Source: Aurelia coerulea
Lineage: Eukaryota > Cnidaria > Scyphozoa > Semaeostomeae > Ulmaridae
Length of the DNA stretch: 64,000 nucleotides
Assembly (NCBI GenBank): GCA_039566865.1
Contig: CM076955.1
Coordinates: 12,167,001-12,231,000 of the forward strand
Reading direction: 5' to 3'
Shown here: piece by piece, positions 1 through 8,795 of the stretch
Position numbering within the stretch: position 1 is the stretch's first letter
Layout: each line of letters starts with the position of its first letter
Position numbers and translations under genes: made by a program
Notes under the pieces: model-generated
Seen by the model: only the letters and a program-made list of their open reading frames with translations
Database searches by the model: none
Told to the model about the DNA's origin: nothing

Positions 1-1149
1 ACCGTATGCGATCAGCAAGCTATGATCCGTTATAAAATAAGATCGGTGTGCTGGATTTTAACCTCGGCAGATCATCTGACAAAAGTTTCGATTGTTTGGA
101 AATCAGGAGCATTTCATATGGTCATCTGAAATTTTCTTCGTAATTATTACGGGGAGCTCAAATTGAGCATTTTGGTTGTCGGGGAACTACAGTAGATAGG
201 AAAGTGACAGGCTTGCAGTTATACGAGGTTAAGAGTTACCGTAAAAGTTCTATTAAAGACAAATGACGGATATATAGCGCCTAGTTTAAAAATAGAACAA
301 AAGATGGCTTAGTGCTTTCATTTGTCTAATTGATTTGCTAATCTCTCGATATCGTCAAATACAATGGAATTCAATAGGTTATATTTAGATTGCTCAGGCC
401 CCTGATTTAAGTCACCTTATATCTCCGTCATTTTTAAGCCCGCAGGGGGCTTATTTAATTTCGGACACTCCAGAGGGGGCTTATTAGAGGGAAGCTTATT
501 CACTAAATCAAATGACAAAGATATGTTCTTTTACACAATATTTTCCTGATTCAGCATATAATTTTACGAGCCAAATACATAAATTCGAAGCGTGGTATAT
601 AATTAAAAATCATGTTAGGAGTTTGAATAGGAAGCTCCAATGTACTTGTTTTATAATGGATCATAGCAAAGAAGTGGTTTCGCCGATATGGTAGATTTCC
701 ATTTCTACAGGGTCTATAAGAATCGTTGTTACAAATTTTTGCTCGCAAATTTATTGGAATTGATGAAGGTGGATAGGAGAATGCAAACAGATGACGAACA
801 ATTTTTAGAATTAGGGGACTTGGGAAACTTAAGTGAAATTGAGATCCAAATATAGCTATTTTTGCATTTATGGCGAACTATTTTTGTTCGATTTAAATTT
901 TGAAGAAAGTCGGGAGACGGTAGTGAAAAGTTTAAAACCCTTAAAATGAAACAAAATTGCTTTAGGATGTACAGGATTGAAAACAGTTCCAGGAAGGGAA
1001 CTTTTATGGCAATTCTATATAGACTAATTTATAGACGGCATTATTTCTGCGATGCAAAAGTTTGTGACAGATTTTTTAGCACAGCCTGATAATTAGATAT
1101 CGGAAATGTAGAACCGGTGAAAGCTTGATGAGTCCGAAGTGAATCGCTT
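1..1149. other. No recognised feature
   Basis: AT-rich sequence without an open frame longer than about 65 codons on either strand. Two G-rich motifs near 430-490 (a short AGGGGGCTTATT-type repeat) are the only internal repetition I see. It could contain the upstream part of the RPA-like gene that follows, but I find no convincing exon. Confidence 0.4.
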
Positions 1150-1683
1150 GTGAATACATGCACCGAGGGCAAGTCGTATTTAATGACGAATGTTCGCGTG
1201 AAGCATGGGGCTGACGGCACATATATTACCACGCCTAGGGACACTGTGTGTACAGTGGATGAGATAGAAGACCTTCACGTTACCGTTTCCAGTGACGATT
1301 TGCCGTTTGGTCTGTTAGCAAAAACGGTGAATTGTTTCATTCTTGGTGTGGGATCTGTGTCGCATTATCCAATATGTTGCTCTTGCAATCGCAAGCTTAA
1401 CGTTGCAGAATCTGATGAATTTGTAGTTTGCGAAAATTGTAACATGGAGCAGAGAGTCGCAGCTTGTGACAAACATTGGTTCATGCAAGTTCTTGTAAAA
1501 ACGGATGGTGGTGAGAAGTACAACTTGAGTGTCTTTGAAAAGGAGGTGGAAGAGTTGGCAGCAATTGCCCACGTCAATCTGGCAACAATTTCATCGCCTG
1601 AACTGAGTAAGGCTCTTTTGAATATTGGTAAACTTCAGATAACCTGTAATGAACGAAAATTGATACATTCAGAGCTCGCTTAG
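1150..1683 (+). CDS. RPA-like OB-fold/zinc-ribbon protein
   Basis: An open frame of 177 codons. Seen directly: a four-cysteine ribbon of the form CSCN-x11-17-CENC (residues about 76-98), followed by a beta-rich stretch (WFMQVLVKTDGG, then LSVFEKEVEEL). Before the ribbon lies GKSYLMTNVRV, a typical OB-fold strand pattern. Known of the family: the C-terminal domain of RPA1, and the RPA-like single-strand DNA-binding proteins carried by some Helitrons, combine an OB fold with a C4 ribbon in this order. Inference: a single-strand DNA-binding protein, either a lone host or transposon relative or the last exon of a larger gene. The first codon is not ATG in a clean context (the frame opens at a GTG), so the true start may be at an internal ATG or in an upstream exon. 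It lies 3 kb from the Helentron and on the opposite strand, so it is not part of that reading frame. Confidence 0.5.
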   Translation: MNTCTEGKSYLMTNVRVKHGADGTYITTPRDTVCTVDEIEDLHVTVSSDDLPFGLLAKTVNCFILGVGSVSHYPICCSCNRKLNVAESDEFVVCENCNMEQRVAACDKHWFMQVLVKTDGGEKYNLSVFEKEVEELAAIAHVNLATISSPELSKALLNIGKLQITCNERKLIHSELA

Positions 1684-4168
1684 TGCTAACAATTACAATG
1701 ATGTTGTAGGATAATTTATGCAACGGGTTTAAGTTGCAACATTTTGACATTTTTTTGTACAGATGTTAAAACTCTTTCAAACAATAGAATAACAGTTCAA
1801 AAAACTCCTGAACTATAGAACGGTTCAGAAGAGTTTCAAAAAATTTCTTATCGCAATAGGTAAACAGATGGGTTCTTCATCTGACAAATGATTGTTTTAA
1901 ATTCATTTTGGATTATATGGTTGGCACTACGGGCTCTAAATGTACCATAGTTTCATGTTTTTTGCAAATTTGAAGAGATGCATCATGTAACTGTAAACAA
2001 ACGTCTCTCGAAAGATCATTTTGGAGACTTTTGGTAGGCCATCGCACACATTTGCATAAATCTTTTGTTTTCTTTTGAACGTGATTTGTTCAAGATGAAA
2101 GTGTTATTGCGAAGGTGGGTTCTTGAATTTCACAGAAAATGTTTGGTGTTATTTACCAAGATATCCGTGCATTTCTAAAACTAAACTTTCCTCGTGGATT
2201 CATTTCGTCCAATAATGCAGCATTGGAGAGAAGCTTGAAACAATGCAGATCATAGAAATTGGACGTTTTGTTTATAGTTATGTGATGCAGCTCCTTTGAA
2301 ATCAAAGTAGCCGGAAAGCTTGTTAAGAGAGATATCCTTATTGACCATCAATATGAAACATTATGGTTCGCGAGTACTTTTTCATGATGTTTTTGCATGA
2401 ATTTTCGGAGAACCTTTATTTCTGCCATTGCCGTGTATGGTAATTTTCTTTACAATCAAAAATCCCGCTAAGATATGTTAAGATTTGCATTAACCGTTAA
2501 TGTTGGTCGTGAAACGAGTGCACTTGTACACTTTTGTCTTATTGTCGTAATGGGTTTGGTATTGGGAACTTGGACAGCTAACATAGCGGTTGGTTACTAT
2601 ATTCTTCATTGATCATTATCCGTAGGAGATCATGTTTGCATGGTTAGTCCTAGAAACTTGCATGGTTAGTCCTAGAAACTTGAATGAAACCTTTTTCATG
2701 GCTACGCTTGTACACAAAAACCTTGGACGTTATGGCCCTTTTATTAATCTGAAAGCCTATTTGCGCACTGGTAGTATATGTTTCGGGGGCATTGGATATT
2801 TAAGGAGGCGGGGGTTAAAATGGGAATTGCGTACGAAGAAAATTGATCTTCTCGCATTAGAGGTAATGAATGTCTTACCTTGGTACGCAGTGATTCTGGG
2901 TGCATTGCAACATATTGGTAGTGACGTTCATTGTAATTGATTGTAATTGATTGTAGTCATCAATTTGAACTTGTTTGTTAAATCTTTAAGCGTTGATTGA
3001 TGTAGCTCCGTTATTATCTTATGGAAGTTGCTCATGATTACGATCCTTGTGGAAAACTAGTATTCTTCTTTGATTGTAATGGCCTGCAAATGAAATGAAT
3101 TCTTTTACATGCTAAGTCGGATGTTAAATCAAAAGTCCTAATGTTTCGTAACAGCAAAAACTAAATCGGGTTGATTGCAGAGAACTGAGAAAACTGTACG
3201 TGTACTCAATTTCTTCACCGTTGTCTTGAATTTATGATGCGTTATCAACGGGCTTTTATATGGAACGATAAATCGCATGAGAAACTTAGTAATGCTGCAG
3301 GTTTGGGGCAAAACACGACGACTAAGCATCCACAACGCACGAGATAGATTTAAATGTGTAATATGGTTTCACTTTCATTTTGAAAATGTGCCTGATGGAG
3401 CTTGCTGTGCCTCGTTCGTGCGTGTGTGACCTAGTATATTTGTAATCTTTCGCTGCAAATTGTGAATTGAAGAGTAAAAGGCGAGGCGATAAAAATACCG
3501 GAGATAAAGCCTAATGGGAATGGAACTGACTCGTATACATCTTGCAGTAGGAAAAACGATACAAATTTCTACTATACCTCCAGCTACACAATGATTTAAG
3601 TAAGGTAAACTACAAGGTATTACTTGCTGAACACAAGAGAATGAAAGTTTTCTAAAACTTGCAACAATTTAAGGGCTGATTGTACCAGGACACGAACGGT
3701 TACTCTAAAGGTCTTGTCAAATCATTTAACAGTAGCGCTATTAAGATGAATGTCAAAAACTATTCTTGAATTGTGTACCTTCTGCAAGAGATGGTAAGAG
3801 GATCTAGCATCTTGAAGGATTGCAATTTTGGTTCTGCGTGGCTTTCCAGTCCATTTCCAGTTTCATCAGTCCATACAGCCAGTTATAACAAGGATGTGTC
3901 ATGTAATGTCAAATAATACATATGTACAGTTAAAATACATATTCATAAACGGCAGCAGCCAAAATTCTATTATCTGAAATATTATTACCTGGGCTATCGG
4001 TTGTCATAATTTCAGTTTTTAACAACATAAGCGATTAACATGCTACATATGTACAGTATTATGATATAGGCAGAGGAACTCTGTTTACGTTTATGTCAAC
4101 AATTTAGAATCTAGGGATCTCGATTCAAATAAAGTAGCAAGAACGCTAAACTATGGTTTTCTATGGAT
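1684..4168. other. No recognised gene; short duplications
   Basis: No frame here has recognisable protein features. A 102-codon frame at 2632-2940 starts inside a direct 22-bp duplication (GCATGGTTAGTCCTAGAAAC, copies near 2639 and 2661) and looks like chance. An 11-bp unit (ATTGTAATTG) is repeated three times near 2930-2955. Confidence 0.4.
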
Positions 4169-4170
4169 TA

Positions 4171-4407
4171 AAGGCACACTGTCGTGGCTGTTATTGGCTA
4201 GTCGTGATGTTGAAATGACAAACTAAAGACCTGCTCTTCTGATAATTACCAACCTTTATGCTGCTGGATCATTCTTTGTTTCGAGAATAAAGGGAGTTGG
4301 ATTGTTATCACCTTCACGAATTTCAGTGTACAGCGAAATTACTGAAACCTGCCTAACTTCTTTTATATTGTCTCATTTATCCAATCAGCGCCACGTCAGT
4401 GTGCCTT
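4171..4407. mobile_element. Small TIR element (MITE), TA target duplication
   Basis: The ends are inverted repeats: AAGGCACACTGTCGTGGC on the left and its near-perfect complement GCCACGTCAGTGTGCCTT on the right. Both ends are flanked by TA (4169-4170 and 4408-4409). The 237-bp body has no coding capacity. The superfamily is uncertain: a TTA reading of the flank would suggest PIF/Harbinger, and a TA reading Tc1/mariner. Confidence 0.7.
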
Positions 4408-4737
4408 TAAAGGGAATATTGCTGTTACTCTTTTGAACAAATCTAAGGGGATTTCAAGACAAGACAATGATGATCCAATTTGCAAAAATGACATTCTAGT
4501 GTAAACCTTGTGAAAAAATTCGAAGCACTGAAGTTTGAGGAGATTGTTTACATATTACAGTAGAGTTAGTTCTGTAAGAAGTCATTTACACGAAACAGGA
4601 TCCTGAATTTTTGTTGGAAAAATCGTAGGAAAATAGGGTAGTTGAGGGAAAACGATAGGCGAAGGGTAAAAATGGTTTCTTAAAACTTTCTTAAGGCAGT
4701 ACTTTACATTGTTCAAACCCGAAGGTGTACCATGTGG

Positions 4738-4820
4738 TAGTAAATGAGAATCAATGTGAATCAATGAGAATCAATGTGAATCAATGAGAATCAGCGAGAA
4801 TCAATGAGAATCTGAGTGTA
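4738..4820. repeat. Decamer tandem repeat at the Helentron 3' side
   Basis: About eight tandem copies of a 10-bp unit alternating between ATGAGAATCA and ATGTGAATCA, directly downstream (in element sense) of the helicase-endonuclease stop codon. Short tandem repeats near the terminus are common in Helentrons. The exact end of the element could not be fixed. Confidence 0.8.
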
Positions 4821-4821
4821 C

Positions 4822-7464
4822 TCACATTCGTAGACATATGAATATCGGCTTGTGATCACTGTAGTATGACTCCAAGACACCAGATGTGATGACGAATTGT
4901 GGAATATTGGTGTATATATGGTCGATTAATGACTGATAATCAGTAGCATATTCTTGGATCAACTGTGTATAACCTTTCTGCTGCATCATATAACGAATGA
5001 GTTTGTTTTTATCACTTGATGTTTCTAATAGGTCTACATTGAAATCTCCAATGAACACCACTGGTGTATTATGGCCTTTTAAGCTCATCGAATGAACAAA
5101 TTCTAATGCTTCAATCAATCGTATGATGGGAACTTTTGATCTTGATCGATATACTGCCACGATATATAACTGAAATGGTTTTATCAATGACGTAACAGTG
5201 ATCTCAGTGTCACAAGGATTAGGACTGAACTGCATTTCAGCAACTAAAGTATCCAATTGTCTGGTATAAACGACGGATCCATATGGTTGCCTTCTGCCTG
5301 GAGCATTGTTGTAGTCATTTCTAAATTGTTTGAAATTCTTAATGTCATAAAGACCATGTTGATCATCGTGAGATAAAGCAGTTTCAACAAATATCATGAT
5401 GTCAGAAGCCATTAGATTGAAATCGTTTATAATATCGTCAAAATGGAGATGTAGAGAGCGAACATTTGTGCAAACAATTTTCAATGCGTGTTCTATTTGA
5501 GTAGAGTATAAAACTGGAGTGCATAGTGGTAATCGTGCAGATTCTCTCAGTCTTCTCATTTCATTTTCTACTTTCTTGCTTGCGGAAATCTTTTGTTCAT
5601 TAAGGTTAACAATATGTAGGTTTGCGAGGCTAGTTACTCGGCTTAACCCAACGTAATGCATATGTACTCTTGTTGAACGAGGAAAATCTATCACAAGTGA
5701 TTCTAATGTGTCACCTTGAGATCTATGAATAGTCTTAGCAGAAGCTGGTCTCAATGGAAACTGTCTTCGTAGTATGCGAATATTGGCATTTCTTGTTATG
5801 CTGAACTGTTTCGTTATTTCTAGTAATGGCGTCCATGTACTTTCGATCTGACTGTCGTACAAATGTGCATATTCTCTGCGACATTCTGATCCGATACTTT
5901 GATCTGGAAATAATACCCATAATATACTTGGTCGTTGTGATCCAAGAACACGGTAATCAATTTTCATAAGTTTACATTCAACTCCGTTTGTCATTCCATC
6001 TGTCACTGATACATTTGTGCTAAGATCATATGGCAAATATACTGCAATGCAAATGACAGAGTGAAGTCCCATTGTCTTACTAGGTTCATAAGGAATCTTA
6101 TGCAATATCTTTTCTTTGAGGTTATCGGGCATGTCTCCAACGACGATGTCTATTGCTTTAATGTAGCATTTTTCATTTTCACAAGCATTGAATATTGCTG
6201 AATTGTGATAATCGACAGATTTATTAGTCGCAAATAAGTGAGTTTTGTCAATCAAGTCTGCCGATAGTTGCGAAGCATTGTTTCGGAGAACTCTTGTCTT
6301 CAGAATTTCTGTGTCACGTTCTGTTTGCTTTCCTTCACGCAATCGATTTAAGAGCTCAGCAAATTCTTTATCATCCCTTTGTCTCATAATTTCGGAAAGT
6401 TCATGCATGTAGAAATGGTCTTGCCATATATTGCCTGTTAGTGCGCCATATGTTTCAATGTTTTCCTCAAAAACCCATTTGTCAAACACTGGTTGTAGCT
6501 GAAATAAATCTCCAACAGCAATCAAGCTAATTCCTCCGAATAAATGTTTACTTCCTTTTATTTGTTGGAGTCGAAGGTTGATAAAATTGAGCATTCCATT
6601 CCCAACCATTGATATTTCGTCAATGATAATCAATTTTAGATCTTTGAACTGAGTTCTGACTGTGTTAAGTTTATCACTGTCTAATGCAGAATATTTGAAT
6701 CCTCTGTTTGCTGGAATTTTCAACGCTGAATGAATAGTATTACCTCTGATATTGAAAGCCGCCTTTCCGGTTGGTGCTAATTTGAGAACTTTCAGATAGT
6801 CTGGATTTGCATTTAGTTGTCTGTTATAGTATCTTGTTGTTGCTTCAAATAAAGCATTTGTAACTCTACTCTTACCAACGCCGGCACCGCCACTGAGGAA
6901 TAAATAAAGAGGGGTGTTTTGTGTCTTTATCCAATGTATTACATGATAAAAGAATTCTTTTTGTTCTTTATTCAATGAAGACACAAGATTTCTGTATTCA
7001 GTGTCCTGTATTCTGCGTTGCTGAATTTCTTCGTCATCATTGGATCTTGCAAACAATCCAAAATCATTATATAGATCATATTGATTATGTAGTCTGTTAG
7101 AACCTGGATCAAAACAGCCATATGTTTCACTTAGTTGACTGCCTATGTTTTCATCTATAGCATCATTGTGTTGAGCTACAGGAGCAGGATTGAAAGATGT
7201 TTCTTCTTGTTCTAAATCAAGACTTAATAATGCATCGTCAAGGATGTTAGAATTTGATTCATATTGTTGTCTATTTGCAAAAATTAATACTTTTACTGCA
7301 TTGTACTGTTGTTCATAGGTCTCAGAGGTCATTATGATTTTGCTTTCATTTCTCCAAGGAAAGTAAAGCATTAATTGTTCTCTGTAATAATTTTCTGGGT
7401 CAGCTCTTTCATTGTATCTGACTGATCGTAATACTTTTGCCTTTCGTCTTTTTACTAGTTTCAT
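4822..7464 (-). CDS. Helentron Pif1-like helicase with C-terminal APE endonuclease
   Basis: 880 codons. The SF1 helicase motifs are all visible: Walker A SGGAGVGKS (residues 191-199), Walker B IIIDEIS (279-285), motif III AVGDLFQLQP (316-325), motif V TIHRSQGDTLES (578-589) and motif VI YVGLSRVTSLAN (604-615). Residues about 660-880 form an endonuclease/exonuclease/phosphatase domain with TNVRSL at its start, the metal-site motif GDFNVD (806-811), DHIYTN (848-853) and the terminal SDH (869-871). In the family, the helicase unwinds the donor strand during rolling-circle transposition; the endonuclease is an acquired LINE-type domain whose role in the Helentron cycle is unsettled. The annotated ATG is probably not the native start: codons upstream (AAWYNC and following, 7465-7640) read on from the Rep frame once the A-run deletion at 7662-7665 is allowed for. 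The protein is therefore the C-terminal half of one polyprotein. Confidence 0.93.
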   Translation of the reverse strand: MKLVKRRKAKVLRSVRYNERADPENYYREQLMLYFPWRNESKIIMTSETYEQQYNAVKVLIFANRQQYESNSNILDDALLSLDLEQEETSFNPAPVAQHNDAIDENIGSQLSETYGCFDPGSNRLHNQYDLYNDFGLFARSNDDEEIQQRRIQDTEYRNLVSSLNKEQKEFFYHVIHWIKTQNTPLYLFLSGGAGVGKSRVTNALFEATTRYYNRQLNANPDYLKVLKLAPTGKAAFNIRGNTIHSALKIPANRGFKYSALDSDKLNTVRTQFKDLKLIIIDEISMVGNGMLNFINLRLQQIKGSKHLFGGISLIAVGDLFQLQPVFDKWVFEENIETYGALTGNIWQDHFYMHELSEIMRQRDDKEFAELLNRLREGKQTERDTEILKTRVLRNNASQLSADLIDKTHLFATNKSVDYHNSAIFNACENEKCYIKAIDIVVGDMPDNLKEKILHKIPYEPSKTMGLHSVICIAVYLPYDLSTNVSVTDGMTNGVECKLMKIDYRVLGSQRPSILWVLFPDQSIGSECRREYAHLYDSQIESTWTPLLEITKQFSITRNANIRILRRQFPLRPASAKTIHRSQGDTLESLVIDFPRSTRVHMHYVGLSRVTSLANLHIVNLNEQKISASKKVENEMRRLRESARLPLCTPVLYSTQIEHALKIVCTNVRSLHLHFDDIINDFNLMASDIMIFVETALSHDDQHGLYDIKNFKQFRNDYNNAPGRRQPYGSVVYTRQLDTLVAEMQFSPNPCDTEITVTSLIKPFQLYIVAVYRSRSKVPIIRLIEALEFVHSMSLKGHNTPVVFIGDFNVDLLETSSDKNKLIRYMMQQKGYTQLIQEYATDYQSLIDHIYTNIPQFVITSGVLESYYSDHKPIFICLRM

Positions 7465-7634
7465 ACCTCCTCTTAGAGAATATTCTTGAACAGGTTGTCT
7501 CTCATCATTATTTTCATCATTATTATTTGGTGGATCATCATCAACGTTTTCATCGATAAGAGCTGTTTGTAAATCATCATTATTCTCCCTGACGCAGTTA
7601 TACCAAGCAGCGAAATCTGCTAAACATGTGTTCT

Positions 7635-8711
7635 CTAATATTCGAGGTCGTCTTTGATATCTTTTATAAGGTTATCAGATTCAATATCTTTCGAATTATC
7701 AGGTAGGTCTTTGATGATCTCTGGATGTTTTACTAGAAATGTTCGTTCGTCAATGTTTGATGTGTTGATGAACTGAAATTCAGGAGAGGCTCTTCGTAGA
7801 GGCATTTGTAGTACAAGATAGACTGCTTCTTGCGCACTGATTTCAATCGCATTGAGGAATTTGTTTCCAATGTGTCTAATTTGGTTTTTAATGTCTTTGT
7901 TGCCTAATTTTGCTTCTTTGCAAGCATTTTCAAGAAGTTTGCTCATTCCTCTTTGTCCTTTAACGATGTAAGATAAAATGTACACAGCGCATGCATATGG
8001 ATCAAGAACAAACTGTATGTCCATGTTTGCTTGCCAAGTTTTCAACAAGTGTTCATTATAGTTATTCACTCTGATGGATAATGGAGATCTTTTCAAGAAA
8101 ACAGTTGGTCGTTTCAAATCTACTGCTATTGCATTTATATAATCTTTTTCGGAAACATGTAGCCTGTTCAAAAACTGCTCGTATGTTATGTTTTCACCAT
8201 ATTTCATGTTTTTTAACTCTTCTTTGATTGCAGCTGAAGTTTGTTTGATTTCACGAAGTTCTTCTTTTGAAATATTTTCAGTTTCAAGTGGCTCAATAAT
8301 CATTGTTCGTCGCATTGGTGGAACAGGGAAATGAAATCTGCAAACATTTTTGTTGTTCTTTTTGCATGATTTTGCATGTCTGTGAATCTGCAAGTTTACA
8401 AGTTCCTCCATTTCATTGTTTATTTGAAACTCACATGACAGATGTGTATCTAAGAATTGAGTTAGTTCATCAATTGGACTTTCTGGATATTTTGGTGCAT
8501 CTTTTATCCAAAAGAGAGCATGAACATGAGGTGACCCACGTTGTTGAAATTCTACTCGATAAAAGAAATCAGTAATTTCTCCAATTGGATTTGCTGCACT
8601 TTTGAGTACTTTGTGGATAAACAATTGAATCATATGATCAAAGTTTCTAGCACAAGTAACTGGGTCATTTTGAATCAATTCTGATTTTTTCTCCCATGAC
8701 ATCTGTTTCAC
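7635..8711 (-). CDS. Helentron Rep (HUH endonuclease) segment
   Basis: 358 codons covering the rolling-circle initiator. The metal-binding HUH motif is in GSPHVHALFWI (His62 and His64 of this frame). The two candidate nucleophilic tyrosines, Tyr244 and Tyr248, sit in AVYILSYIVKGQRG, the YxxxY arrangement of Helitron Reps. In the family this domain nicks one strand at the element end and becomes covalently joined to the 5' phosphate. The segment is in the same frame as the upstream N-terminal ORF, separated from it by one TAA codon and 27 sense codons (FSAADTKW is readable just after the stop). Downstream it falls out of frame in a short A run; a one-base insertion there would restore LIKRYQRRP and join it to the helicase. 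Confidence 0.92.
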   Translation of the reverse strand: MKQMSWEKKSELIQNDPVTCARNFDHMIQLFIHKVLKSAANPIGEITDFFYRVEFQQRGSPHVHALFWIKDAPKYPESPIDELTQFLDTHLSCEFQINNEMEELVNLQIHRHAKSCKKNNKNVCRFHFPVPPMRRTMIIEPLETENISKEELREIKQTSAAIKEELKNMKYGENITYEQFLNRLHVSEKDYINAIAVDLKRPTVFLKRSPLSIRVNNYNEHLLKTWQANMDIQFVLDPYACAVYILSYIVKGQRGMSKLLENACKEAKLGNKDIKNQIRHIGNKFLNAIEISAQEAVYLVLQMPLRRASPEFQFINTSNIDERTFLVKHPEIIKDLPDNSKDIESDNLIKDIKDDLEY

Positions 8712-8795
8712 TTCATCTTCAGTGTATTCTACGTTGTCAATAAGTCGTCCTAATATTTGAAGTAGGTGAACCCATTTTGTATCCGCTGCTGAAAA

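Noticed and set aside
2632..2940. 102-codon ORF
   Set aside because: Its start lies in a 22-bp direct duplication, composition is unremarkable and no motif is recognisable.
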